DNA from: an uncultured Prevotella sp.
GTDB lineage: Bacteria > Bacteroidota > Bacteroidia > Bacteroidales > Bacteroidaceae
Reading direction: 5' to 3'
Assembly: GCA_934215545.1 (NCBI GenBank)
Contig: CAKQAD010000006.1
Location: forward strand, 1-62,185
DNA: 62,185 bases
Shown: in pieces, positions 33,290-44,000 of the stretch
Numbering within the stretch: the first letter of the stretch is position 1
Layout of the letters: each line of letters begins with the position of its first letter
The notes under the pieces: model-generated
Database searches by the model: none
What the model saw: only the letters and a program-made list of their open reading frames with translations
What the model was told of the DNA's origin: nothing
Program-made: the position numbers and the translations under genes

Positions 33290-36200
33290 ATGGAGAATAA
33301 CAATCGTAAGTATCTTGCGCTCGCAGCAGGTCTCATGCTTGGTGTGTCTGGTGTAAATGCACAGCAACTTCGTGAAGGCTACATTGATGCGGGAAGCAAC
33401 ACGGGTAGTGAAAAGTTCCACACGCTTTTGGCTAACTGGAAGAGAACGCATAAGGTGTCTAACGACGACAACTTCTACATCTCTCGTGTGAAACCACGCT
33501 ATCGTTTCCGTAATGCAGCCACCCAGGTGCGCACCAACCTCACTGAGAAAAACGACAAGAAACTCGTTGCATGGATACCAGTAGGCGACCCTACATACAA
33601 TGCCCTGCCTAACGGACTCTTCGATTCAGAAGTGTTCTCTATGTGGCCGTATGTAACACACTATGGCAACTGGACTTCAGGTCTTGGCCGTATTCCAGCT
33701 GCATTCATCGATGTGGCACACAAGAATGGTGTTGCAGTGTCGGGTGTGGCAAGTGTTCCTAATGCAGGCCTCTCAGGCGATTGGCTCAGCATGATTCAGG
33801 CTATGGGTAGTGCTGATGTTGCCAATGCAGCCCAGTTCTTCCACTATTATGGCATCAACGGTATGGGCTACAACTCAGAGTGGTACGACCAGACTTCTGC
33901 AACAGAAGATCTCCGCGAATTCCATGCCGCCCTTGTGAAGAAGATGAGCACCATCGACCCTCTTTTCGAGAATTTGTGGTATGACGGCACCAACGACGGT
34001 GGTGGTATCAGCTTCGACCAGGGTCTTGCAAGCCATAATGAGGAAACCTTCGGTTCAGGTACAGAACGCCGCACATCGCTCTTCTTCAACTACAACTGGA
34101 ACAGACCTACAACAATGGATAGGTCTATCAAGAATGCTGAGAATATGAAGCGCGATCCACTCGACCTCTACTGCGGTGTTAACATGCAGGGTGGTGAGCC
34201 TGCCGGCACATCATGGTCGTATCTCGTAGACCGTCGCTTGTCTATCGGTTTGTGGGGTGCACACAGCAACAATATGTTCTGGGAGACACGCGGTGAGCTC
34301 GGTTCTTCTGACGATCAGAAGCAGAATGCTTACCTCATGCGTACAGAGCGCTACTTCACCGGTGGCACACGCAACCCAGCCAACTGCCCTTCTATTATGA
34401 ATGGACACGCTTACAATGCCGAGAACTATAAGTGGCATGGTATGTCTACATTCATGACAGCCCGCTCTTCAATGAAATGGGATTTGGCAGAAGAGCCATT
34501 CATCACCCACTTCAACCTCGGTAACGGTAAGTTCTTCAACTATAACGGCGTACGCCAGAACAACAACCCTTGGTACAACGTAGGTATGCAGGACTATCTG
34601 CCTACATGGCGTTGGTGGTTTGCATCAAAGCTCCTCGGCAACACTGCTAAGGACGTGCCTGCAACAGGTCTTGATGCCAACTTTACATGGGACGATGCCT
34701 ACTTCGGCGGTTCTACAATTCGCATCAGCGGTAGCACCGACAATGAGTATCTACACCTCTTCAAGACAGAGTATGCACTCAAGGCTGGCGACGTTATCAC
34801 ATTCAAGTATAAGCTCGAAGGCGGACGTGCCAACATGAACCTTGTGCTCTCTGCAAAGGGTAGCGAGGCAAATGGCGTCAGCTACAAGCTCCTTGAGACA
34901 AGCCAGGAGGCCGACGACGAGGCATGGGTAGAGAAGACATTTACTGTTGGCAGCGACTTCAATGGTAAGGATCTCGCCCTCGTGGCTCTGCAGTTCAGCA
35001 ATGCAAAGAATATGCGCTTGCTCCTTGGTGAGATGTCTATCGTTCGCGGTGGCTACAAGGCACCTACAAAGCCTTCTGTCACCACTGGCAAGTTGCTCCA
35101 CAACAGCCATGCTGGTATGGACGGCAAGCTCATCTGGAACGTGCCTAACAACAAGGCATCTCTTGAGCCATGCTATAATATAGATGTAAACACTGCATTC
35201 TTCAAGCTCTATGCTCAGGAAGAAGGCAAGGAGCCAATCCTTATGGGTACAACCACTTCTTGGGCTGGCATGTTCTTCTCAATCCCTACATCCAAGACAA
35301 CTGCTAAGGTGCGTCTTGGTGTGGCATCAGTAGCTCTCGACCAGAAGTCGGAGTCGGAGATTGCATGGACAGGCTACATGGCTCCTGTAAGCTACACATA
35401 TTCAGACGATATCGAGATCGACAAGACCACCATCAAGCCAAACGAGCAGTTTGTAATGAAATATGTAGATGGTGAGCACGAGGCTGGCACATGGCAGCTC
35501 CTTGACGAGAACGGCAAGCAGGTGTACAGCGGTTCTGGCAAGACAGTTACCGTAAATGGTCTTCCTAACATCGGCAGCTACACACTGAAGCTCACCGGCA
35601 AGGTAGGTACAGCAAACCAGACACGCGAATATCCTTCTTACGTTCAGATTTCTGACGTGAAGGTAGGTGCGCTTCCTGAAATCAACACTCTCACCGCCAA
35701 CGAAAGCGAGAACCCAATCACCATCAAGACTGGCGACAAGGTTACAATGAAGTACACCGGACGTCAGGCAAATGGTTCAAGCTCACGAGGCATCAACCTT
35801 ATGGAGAAGCCATTCGGCGTTAAGGCTGCCGACCTCGGACTGGTAGGCGTAAAGAGCTTCTCAGTGGCATTCTGGGTTAAGATTAATAAGGTAGTTGGTT
35901 CAGCACAGCTCTTGTCGGTTTGCAACCGTGGCGATGCATGGCCAGCCAACAACTGGGGATGGTTGTGGAACAGCATTTCGCCAGAAGGCAAGTTCGACAG
36001 CTTCACATGGCGTGGATTTGGCGGCAACAACGAGCTTCGCTACAAGTACGACAACACCAAGCTGCCTATCGGCACATGGTTCCATGTAGTCTACACCTTC
36101 GACTACGACAATTCGGGCAACTTCCGCTCAAGTTTCTATCTCAATGGCAAGAAGCAGAAGCTCACCGCTTGGAACAGAACTAATTCGCCAGCCGACAAGA

Positions 36201-37027
36201 CTACCGATCCTGGCTACCAGACACAGGTCTACAACATCACCAATGGTATGGTGATTGCTGTTGGTGGCGATGCCTTCGGACGCACAGGTCTCGATGGTTC
36301 TATTGACAACTTCCAGGTATGGGATAAGGTGATGACCGATGCCGATGTGAAGACATCTATGGGCACACTCAACCGTAACGCTTTGCCAAGCGGCTTGATG
36401 GCTCTCTGGGATGTTGAAACCGATGCTGCTTCTGACTACACATTCAAGTCGGTAGGCTCAAAGAGCAATGTTTCTGCAGGTATGCACGTTTATAGAGCAA
36501 TCCCTGGCGAGGGTAAGGGCGAGTTCGTATGGTCGCCATCTTACTACACCTCTGGCTGCCCATTCCTCGATGGCAATGCCTACAGAGTAGAGACAGTGCC
36601 AACATGGCGTGCTCCTAAGGCCGAAATCGTGTCACAGAGTGGCAACGACACAGCCGGCGAGGCTCAGCTCACCTATGGTAAGGCAGGTGTGCGCACCGTA
36701 ACACTCTCGCTCACCAACTCACTGGGTCAGGCACAGCGCACATTCTCTGCTATCACCATCGACGCTCCTTCTGCCATCGACAATGTTGAGGCTGCTTCTG
36801 AAATGAAGGCCTACACTGTTGGCGAGAACGTAATCGTTGAGTTTGCAGAGGCTGGCAACTACGATGTAATGGTTGTTGACGTGGCAGGACAGGCTCAGGC
36901 ACGCAACACCGACAACATCGTTGCTGGTGGCAACATGCAGATGCACCTTGCTAAGGCAGGCGTATATATCGTAACAGTGAAGAAGGACGGCAAGTTCGTT
37001 CGCACATTCAAGCTCATCCGTAAATAA
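33290..37027 (+). CDS. Secreted GH85 endo-beta-N-acetylglucosaminidase with LamG domain (copy 1)
   Basis: GH85 enzymes hydrolyse the chitobiose core (GlcNAc-beta-1,4-GlcNAc) of N-glycans and free the glycan from the protein. The 1245-aa protein has a signal peptide (ending VNAQQ). The catalytic barrel spans about 45-430 (VAWIPVGDP, WPYVTHYGNWTSG, NGVAVSGVAS). The diagnostic N-x-E pair is Asn195/Glu197 in GMGYNSEWYDQ; the Asn stabilises the oxazoline intermediate and Glu is the acid. A post-catalytic beta domain (PTWRWWFASK...WDDAYFGGSTIRI) is typical of the family. A LamG-like concanavalin fold lies at about 830-1025 and a T9SS-like tail at the end (AIDNVEAASE...FKLIRK). It is the first gene of the PUL. 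Confidence 0.93.
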   Translation: MENNNRKYLALAAGLMLGVSGVNAQQLREGYIDAGSNTGSEKFHTLLANWKRTHKVSNDDNFYISRVKPRYRFRNAATQVRTNLTEKNDKKLVAWIPVGDPTYNALPNGLFDSEVFSMWPYVTHYGNWTSGLGRIPAAFIDVAHKNGVAVSGVASVPNAGLSGDWLSMIQAMGSADVANAAQFFHYYGINGMGYNSEWYDQTSATEDLREFHAALVKKMSTIDPLFENLWYDGTNDGGGISFDQGLASHNEETFGSGTERRTSLFFNYNWNRPTTMDRSIKNAENMKRDPLDLYCGVNMQGGEPAGTSWSYLVDRRLSIGLWGAHSNNMFWETRGELGSSDDQKQNAYLMRTERYFTGGTRNPANCPSIMNGHAYNAENYKWHGMSTFMTARSSMKWDLAEEPFITHFNLGNGKFFNYNGVRQNNNPWYNVGMQDYLPTWRWWFASKLLGNTAKDVPATGLDANFTWDDAYFGGSTIRISGSTDNEYLHLFKTEYALKAGDVITFKYKLEGGRANMNLVLSAKGSEANGVSYKLLETSQEADDEAWVEKTFTVGSDFNGKDLALVALQFSNAKNMRLLLGEMSIVRGGYKAPTKPSVTTGKLLHNSHAGMDGKLIWNVPNNKASLEPCYNIDVNTAFFKLYAQEEGKEPILMGTTTSWAGMFFSIPTSKTTAKVRLGVASVALDQKSESEIAWTGYMAPVSYTYSDDIEIDKTTIKPNEQFVMKYVDGEHEAGTWQLLDENGKQVYSGSGKTVTVNGLPNIGSYTLKLTGKVGTANQTREYPSYVQISDVKVGALPEINTLTANESENPITIKTGDKVTMKYTGRQANGSSSRGINLMEKPFGVKAADLGLVGVKSFSVAFWVKINKVVGSAQLLSVCNRGDAWPANNWGWLWNSISPEGKFDSFTWRGFGGNNELRYKYDNTKLPIGTWFHVVYTFDYDNSGNFRSSFYLNGKKQKLTAWNRTNSPADKTTDPGYQTQVYNITNGMVIAVGGDAFGRTGLDGSIDNFQVWDKVMTDADVKTSMGTLNRNALPSGLMALWDVETDAASDYTFKSVGSKSNVSAGMHVYRAIPGEGKGEFVWSPSYYTSGCPFLDGNAYRVETVPTWRAPKAEIVSQSGNDTAGEAQLTYGKAGVRTVTLSLTNSLGQAQRTFSAITIDAPSAIDNVEAASEMKAYTVGENVIVEFAEAGNYDVMVVDVAGQAQARNTDNIVAGGNMQMHLAKAGVYIVTVKKDGKFVRTFKLIRK

Positions 37028-37063
37028 TATTGATGTATAAACGACATTAAATAGGCTAATCAT

Positions 37064-37105
37064 GTGGCAAGTCTACTGGCAAAACAGCCAGTAGATGCTT
37101 GCCGC
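37064..37105 (+). other. Hairpin between GH85 copies 1 and 2
   Basis: GGCAAG-TCTACTGGC pairs with GCCAGTAGA-GCTTGCC around a short AAAACA loop with a one-base bulge. No U tract follows, so RNA stabilisation or processing is more likely than termination. Confidence 0.6.
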
Positions 37106-37172
37106 ATTTGCCGTTTTAAATCAAAATAAGGAATTAATCACCTTAAATTATAAACCAAACAAACAAAACAAC

Positions 37173-40100
37173 ATGAAAAAGAGTTCACTTATCCTTGCTT
37201 CTGCTCTGCTTTGTGCAACAGCAGCAATGGCACAACGTACTCCAACTCATCCGCTTGACATCAAGGACGGCGACTTCGACTCTGGTCTGAAGCTCATCGG
37301 CACATGGAAGGCTGGAAAGGCTCCAGAAGGCGTTTCTGCTATCGACGATCAGTTCTACATCTCACGTCAGCGTCCGATGCCACGTATCACCGATGGCGAC
37401 TACACCGCTGTTAAGGGCGTAAACCCTGAGCGTAAGATGTGTCTGTGGGTACCACTCGACGATCCTACTTCTTCATGGAAAGCACTGCCTCGCTATTGCT
37501 TCGAGGGCGACAACTTCTCATTGTGGTCGTATGTGAACATCCATGGCAACTGGACAGCTCCTTGGTTCCGTGTCACATCAGGTCTCACCGATGTTGCACA
37601 CAAGAATGGTGTTGCAGTGGGTTGTGTTTATTCAATTCCTTGGGCAGCTTCAGTAACACTCACCGGCTCTAACAAGTATTCACAGGTGTGGCGTAAGCTC
37701 ACCGAGCGCGACGAGAACGACAACTTCAAGTATGTCGACAACTTCGTTAAGATGCTCCGCTACTATGGTATCGACGGCATCGGCGTAAACTCTGAGTTCA
37801 ATTCCGACTACGATACTATGGAGGAGTGGCGCGAGTTTATCAAGGCTTGCCACAAGCGTGCTAAGGAGCTCAACTGGCACTTCCAGCTGCACTGGTACGA
37901 CTATACCGGCGACTCTGGACAGAACGCTGCCGACCGTGGTCTGGGTTCACACAACAAGGAAAACTTCGGTACTGGCGACGACATCGTTACCGATATGCTC
38001 TTTGCCAACTACAACTGGAACAATACAGTGCTGGCAAACACCGTTACCAATGCCAAGAAGTATGGCCGTAGCAGCTTTGACTACTATGCAGGCTTCGACA
38101 TCCAGGGCCGTGGCTTGAAGGCATGGAACGGATGGAGCTGCATCGCTAACAACAATGTGTCTATCGGTTTCTGGGGCGCTCACTCACAGAGCCTTATCCA
38201 CCAAAGCGCTACTGATGAAGGTACTTCCGACGTAGCCATACAGCAGGCTTACCTCACCAAGCAGGAGATGATCTTCAGCGGTGGCAACCGTAACCCGCTC
38301 AACTTGCCACCTCTCAACAACAGTTGCGACCTTGGCAATGCAAGCCTTAAGAATTTCCATGGCTTGGCTACATTCCTTTCAGCTAAGTCTACTATCATGA
38401 ACGTGCCTTTCGTGTCACGCTTCAACCTTGGTAATGGTCTCTCTTTCAGAAACGAGGGTAAGGTAACATTCAACCACAAGTGGCACAACATCAACACTCA
38501 GGACATCATGCCTACATGGCGCTGGTGGATTGTTAATGCCAACGAAAAGGCTACCGAGGGCGACTTGGCTAATGCCGACCTTACATGGGACGATGCTTAC
38601 TTCGGCGGTTCTTGCTTGCGCCTGAGCGGTGCTACCAAGATGTCGCGTATCAAGCTCTTCAAGACCATGCTTGCTGTTAAGCCCGACTACAAATTCTCTG
38701 TGACATACAAGATGAACAACGAGCTTGCTACACATGCCAAGCTCTTCGTGGCTCTCCGCGACAAGCTCAACGACTATAAGGAAATCGCAATTCCTGATGC
38801 TGGCAAATATGGCGAGTGGACCACATTCACCGCTACTGCTGCACAGCTCGGTTTGAAGGATGGCGATCAGGTTGCAATGATGGGTATTCGTCTCGACAAC
38901 ACTGCCAAGGACTACAACATGCTCATCGGCGAGATGGCTGTTCGCAACCCACAGCAGACATTCGCTACTGCAACACCAGTTATCAAGCAGGTAGAGATGC
39001 TCCGTGGTAAGGGTAGCTCACTCGACTTCAAGATGCGTTATGAGAGCAAAGACCAGACAGGTCTTGAAGTTCCTACCTACAACGACGAGGTTGGCACATG
39101 GTACTTCGAAATCTTCATGCAGCAGGAAAACCAGCCTGAACAGCTCCTCACTGCCACTACATCATGGGCAGCTTATGTAATCGACGCTCCATTAGTAAGC
39201 GGTTTCGAAGGACGTAAGGCTCGCTTCGGTGTGCGTGCCGTTTCTCCTGATGGCGTACAGAAGTCGCCTATCTCTTGGACAGAGTATAAGGATATTCCTT
39301 ACGACAGCCCATCAAGCGAGGTAGTGCTCGACCGCGACGTTATCAAGCCTAACGAGACATTCACCTGCGGTCTTGAAGATGCTATGGCAGAGCCAGCTAA
39401 GCAGTGGCAGGTTGTAAACTCTCAAACCGGCAAGGTGCTTCTCACAAAGCAGAATGTTAAGAACTTCACAACATCTATTGCTGAACTCGGTTCTTACGAT
39501 GTAGTGATGACCGACTCTAAGAACGTTACTACCACTCTCCGTGGTAAGATTCAGATCACTCCAGAGTCAACAGGTGCACTGCCTACTATCAACACCTTCA
39601 GTGTTAACAAGAACCAGGCTAAGACTGGCGAGGAAGTAACCTACAACTATGCTTATCGCAAGGGCGAGGGCACTGTATCACGCGCACTGCGCATCCAGGA
39701 CCCTGACATGCTTATGATTCCACAAGAGGTGCAGACCGGCAAAGTTTGGTCTTACGCTCTTTGGGTGAAGGCAGAAAGCTATGCTCACGACAAGCAGGGC
39801 ACAAACCTCATCAGCAAGAACACTATCGAAGACTCATGGCCAACCAACAACTGGGGTGACATCTGGGTACAGATTCGTCCGGAAATCAAGGCTGGTACAT
39901 CAAGCTGCAAGAAGGCTCACGCTGCCAACGAGGTGTCGCTCAACACTTATGGATGGACAGCTCACGACGATCCTAACGAGGCAATGATGTCTACAGGCTA
40001 CAGCCTGAACCCAGGCTTGTGGAACCACATCGTTGTAACTCAGGACGCAAGCAAGGTACAGCAGATCTACTTCAACGGCAAGCGTGTTGCCAATGCCACT

Positions 40101-40949
40101 GTTATCGGCACTAAGCGTCGTGAAGATGGTGGTGTAGGTGGTACCAACCGCAACGCTGTTGCCAACATCTTCATCGGTGGTGGTGGCGTTTACAAGGCTG
40201 GCTTCACCGGTTGGGTAGACGATGTTCAGGTATGGAACAAGGCACTTACTGAGGACGAGGTTAAGACAGCTATGAACGGCTTCGACACCAACAATGTTCC
40301 TACTGGTCTCCAGGCTTACTACACCTTCGAGGATTACAATAAGGCCGACTCTACATTCGCTAACCACGGTCATGCAGGTCCACAGTATGTAGCCAAAATG
40401 GTTCGTACAGCAGCAGCAGGTGGCGAGTCTACAGCAAAAGCTTACTACGCTAAGCAGAGTGCCGACAACCTCACTGCAGGCTATCCTGGTATCGCTGGTT
40501 CACTGCCTATCAAGACCACCAAGAAGCTCAAGCTCAATGGTGCTCGCATATCTTCTGAGAGCGATGAAGCAGCAGTGGTTACCTATGCAATGGCAGGCAC
40601 CTACTCTGCAACACTCAGCCTCACCAACCCTTATGGCACCATCGAGAAGACTCTCGAGAATGTGGTAGAGATTACTGGCGAGACCGCTATCAACGATGTC
40701 AAGACAGGCGCTGACTTCTCAGTGTTCCCTAACCCATTCGTAGAGAGCGTTAACTTCCGCTTCGCAGAGGCTGGCAACTACACCGTAAATGTTCTCACCA
40801 CCAACGGTCAGTTGTTGCAGACCAACAACTTCGAGGCTGGTGCAGGTCAGGTTGTCAACGTAGCAATGTCTGGCGCCAACGGCATGTACCTCGTACAGGT
40901 TGTTAAGGACGGCAAGATCTACAAGAGCGTTAAGGTGATCAAGAAGTAA
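37173..40949 (+). CDS. Secreted GH85 endo-beta-N-acetylglucosaminidase with LamG domain (copy 2)
   Basis: The start at 37173 gives MKKSSLILASALLCATAAMA, a clear signal peptide; 26 codons of open frame upstream are spacer. The 1258-aa product is organised like copy 1. Catalytic Asn206/Glu208 lie in DGIGVNSEFNSD. HWYDYTGDSGQN, ANYNWNNTVLAN and GFWGAHSQSLIHQ follow as barrel strands, then PTWRWWIVNANE and WDDAYFGGSCLRL of the accessory beta domain. A LamG-like domain spans about 835-1035 and a T9SS tail with VFPNPFVESVNFRF, the classic sorting-domain start, ends the protein. It is clearly a paralogue of copy 1 but diverged, so a different glycan preference is possible. Confidence 0.93.
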   Translation: MKKSSLILASALLCATAAMAQRTPTHPLDIKDGDFDSGLKLIGTWKAGKAPEGVSAIDDQFYISRQRPMPRITDGDYTAVKGVNPERKMCLWVPLDDPTSSWKALPRYCFEGDNFSLWSYVNIHGNWTAPWFRVTSGLTDVAHKNGVAVGCVYSIPWAASVTLTGSNKYSQVWRKLTERDENDNFKYVDNFVKMLRYYGIDGIGVNSEFNSDYDTMEEWREFIKACHKRAKELNWHFQLHWYDYTGDSGQNAADRGLGSHNKENFGTGDDIVTDMLFANYNWNNTVLANTVTNAKKYGRSSFDYYAGFDIQGRGLKAWNGWSCIANNNVSIGFWGAHSQSLIHQSATDEGTSDVAIQQAYLTKQEMIFSGGNRNPLNLPPLNNSCDLGNASLKNFHGLATFLSAKSTIMNVPFVSRFNLGNGLSFRNEGKVTFNHKWHNINTQDIMPTWRWWIVNANEKATEGDLANADLTWDDAYFGGSCLRLSGATKMSRIKLFKTMLAVKPDYKFSVTYKMNNELATHAKLFVALRDKLNDYKEIAIPDAGKYGEWTTFTATAAQLGLKDGDQVAMMGIRLDNTAKDYNMLIGEMAVRNPQQTFATATPVIKQVEMLRGKGSSLDFKMRYESKDQTGLEVPTYNDEVGTWYFEIFMQQENQPEQLLTATTSWAAYVIDAPLVSGFEGRKARFGVRAVSPDGVQKSPISWTEYKDIPYDSPSSEVVLDRDVIKPNETFTCGLEDAMAEPAKQWQVVNSQTGKVLLTKQNVKNFTTSIAELGSYDVVMTDSKNVTTTLRGKIQITPESTGALPTINTFSVNKNQAKTGEEVTYNYAYRKGEGTVSRALRIQDPDMLMIPQEVQTGKVWSYALWVKAESYAHDKQGTNLISKNTIEDSWPTNNWGDIWVQIRPEIKAGTSSCKKAHAANEVSLNTYGWTAHDDPNEAMMSTGYSLNPGLWNHIVVTQDASKVQQIYFNGKRVANATVIGTKRREDGGVGGTNRNAVANIFIGGGGVYKAGFTGWVDDVQVWNKALTEDEVKTAMNGFDTNNVPTGLQAYYTFEDYNKADSTFANHGHAGPQYVAKMVRTAAAGGESTAKAYYAKQSADNLTAGYPGIAGSLPIKTTKKLKLNGARISSESDEAAVVTYAMAGTYSATLSLTNPYGTIEKTLENVVEITGETAINDVKTGADFSVFPNPFVESVNFRFAEAGNYTVNVLTTNGQLLQTNNFEAGAGQVVNVAMSGANGMYLVQVVKDGKIYKSVKVIKK

Positions 40950-40992
40950 AGCCATTTAAGCGCATAAGGCTTTTACACCTTATTATATACAA

Positions 40993-41034
40993 TATCTCCG
41001 GTGTGGCAGCAGCATAGCTGTCGCACCGGAGATA
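40993..41034 (+). other. Hairpin between GH85 copy 2 and susC
   Basis: TATCTCCGGTG pairs with CACCGGAGATA, and inner GGCAGC with GCTGTC. No U tract follows. It could be an mRNA-processing or partial termination site before the susC gene. Confidence 0.6.
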
Positions 41035-41075
41035 TACCACAGAAAAGAACAATTATTAATTTATAAACTGTTTAC

Positions 41076-44000
41076 ATGAATAACATTTCTAAAGAAAGAG
41101 GTTCGTTGCTTCTGAAGACAGCCTTCGCGCTGTTGTCAGCAGGTGTACCTATGCAGTATGCCTCAGCAGCCGACCATTCAGCTCCTAATGCGCTGATTCA
41201 GCAGCAGAGCAGTGTCGTTTCAGGTACTGTAAAGGACGCAACAGGTGAACCGCTCATCGGTGTAAGTGTACAAGTAAAGGGTGCTACCGGCACTGGCGCA
41301 GTGACCGACATCGACGGTAACTACAAAATTAATGTTGCCAACAAGAATGCAGTTCTCGTATTCTCTTACATTGGCTACACTCCACAGGAGGAGAAGGTCG
41401 CAGGCCGTGCTACACTCGACGTAGTGATGCGCGACGAGAGCACCGCTCTTAAGGAAGTCGTTGTTACTGCCATGGGTATCAAGCGTAAGGAGTCATCACT
41501 TACCTACTCTACACAGCAGGTAAAGGCTTCTGACCTTAACCGTGTACAGGACCCTAACGTTGCCAACTCTCTCGAGGGTAAGGTTTCTGGTGTTACCATC
41601 ACTCCAAGTGCTGGTGGTGCCGGTGGTTCTTCTAAGATCATGCTCCGTGGTAACAAGTCTATCATGGGTAAGAGTACTCCTCTTATCGTTGTCGACGGTG
41701 TGCCTATGAGCAACAGCACACGTAGCCAGGTAGGCAGTGGCTCAATGATGACAATGGGCGCATCTGAGGGTGGCGACGCTCTCTCTATGATCAACCCTGA
41801 CGACATCGAGTCAATCAACGTGCTGAAGGGTGCCAACGCTGCCGCTCTTTATGGTTCAGAGGCTGCCAACGGTGTGCTTATGATCACCACAAAGAAGGGT
41901 CGTGAGGGCCACATCGCTGTCAATGTTTCTTCTAACGTTACATTCGACAACGTGCTCACCACTCCTAAGATTCAGAACACCTACGGTGCTACAATGCTTG
42001 CAGGTAGCTTCAAGTCCAACGGCTGGGGTGCCAGAATCTCTGAGAGCCCAACAAGTCTCTCTCTGACTCTCGACTCACAGAAGTATCCTGGACAGACCAA
42101 TGAGCTCCACCTCCGCAACTATGCAAAGGACGATCTCGATGAGTTCTATCGCACTGGTGTAACAACCAACAACTCTATCGCCCTCTCTGGTGGTACCGAC
42201 AAGATGAAGTCTTACTTCTCTTATGGTAACTCTCACTCTAACGGTATGTTGCCAAACAACTCTTACAACCGTAACACATTCTCATTCCGTCAGGAGTTCA
42301 AGTTCTACGACCGCGCTACTATCAACGTGTCTATGAACTACATCAACACCAAGACAAAGAACCGTCCTGGTGGTGGTACTGTTACCAACCCTATCTACCA
42401 CATGTACATGACTCCACGCAACGTGGATATGGACTACTACCGCGACAACTATCGTATCGACAATGCTACATGGATGAGCCATCAGCAGGGTTACTACGAG
42501 CAGGTAGCTGGTTCTACCAACAAGAAGTGGGTTACAGGCTATGCTACTCTTAACGGTCCTCAGCAGAACTGGATTCTCCGTGGTGCCAAGAACAACAACC
42601 CATACTGGTTGCTCAATCAGAACAGCAGCATCCAGAGAGAGTCTCGCTTCTTCGGCAACATCACCGGTACTGTTGATATCTGGGACGGCCTTTCATTCCA
42701 GGCTCGTGTAGGTATGGACTTCAACAAGTACGAAGGCGACTCACGTCGTTACGCTACTACAGCTTACGATGCCGACGTTTACGACTTCGGTTCTTACTAC
42801 TGGAACTATGGCAAGACCACTGAGCTCTACACCGACTACATGCTCAACTACAACAAGACCTTCGGCGACTGGTCGGTATCAGCAACTGCAGGTTGGGTAG
42901 GCCATGTAACTAAGGGCGAGAGCAAGGATTATAGCGCTTTCGAGGCTACTTACGTTTATACTGGACAAGACCAGATGTCTACTCGCGTTAACTACTTCAC
43001 CACTCAGGCAGGTAACGCTCGCGCGCTCTCTCAGGGCAACAGCTCCGACTGGAACAAGGGTGCAGTGTTCACAGCTCAGGTAGGCTGGAAGGATATGGTT
43101 TACGTTGATGGTTCTTATCGTCGTGACTGGTATCGTGCTTATCGTCAGTTCAAGGATCGTGGAACGCCAGAGGATTATGGTTACTTCGGCTTCGGTGCCA
43201 ACGCCATCGTCAGCTCTTTGGTTAAGTTGCCAGAGTGGTTCAACTACTTGAAGTATCGTGCATCTTACTCTGAGGTAGGTAACTCTATTCCTAACCAGGT
43301 TTATGGCTCTTATAGCTACAACAACGAGACAGGTGCTATCATCCGTTCTAACTGGGCTACCTTCAAGGATCCACGTCCTGAGAAGACAGCTTCTTTCGAA
43401 ACAGGTATCGAGGCATTGTTCCTCAACAACCGTTTGAGCTTCGACTTCACATACTACAATGCTACAATGTCTAACCTCTACCTCACTGGTACCAATGCAG
43501 CAGGTCTTACAATTCCTATGAACACATGTAAGATCCGCAACCAGGGTCTTGAGGCAACTGTTGGCTACGACTTCAAGTTTGGTGCTCGTGGCTTGCGTTG
43601 GAAGACATCTTACAACATCTCTTACAACGACAACAAGATTCTCCGCACTGCTTACAACGATGTAACTGGCGAGGAGATTCCTATGAAGAACAATGTCGAC
43701 GTTGTTCGCGTTCTCTACAAGGAAGGCGGCAAGTTCGGCGACATGTACATCACAGATGTTAAGCGCTACACTGCTGCTACAGCAGCTCAGTACAACCAGC
43801 AAAATGCTGCAGCCATCCAGGCTGGTACAAAGCAGGCTGTTCAGGAAGGCTGGTACGTGCTCAACGCACAGGGTGGTCTCTCTCGCGACGATGATAATCC
43901 ATACGCTAAGTATGTTGGCAACATGAACGCCAACTGGCAGATGGGTTGGTCGAACACCTTCTCTTATAAGGACTTCACACTCTCATTCCTCATCAACGGA

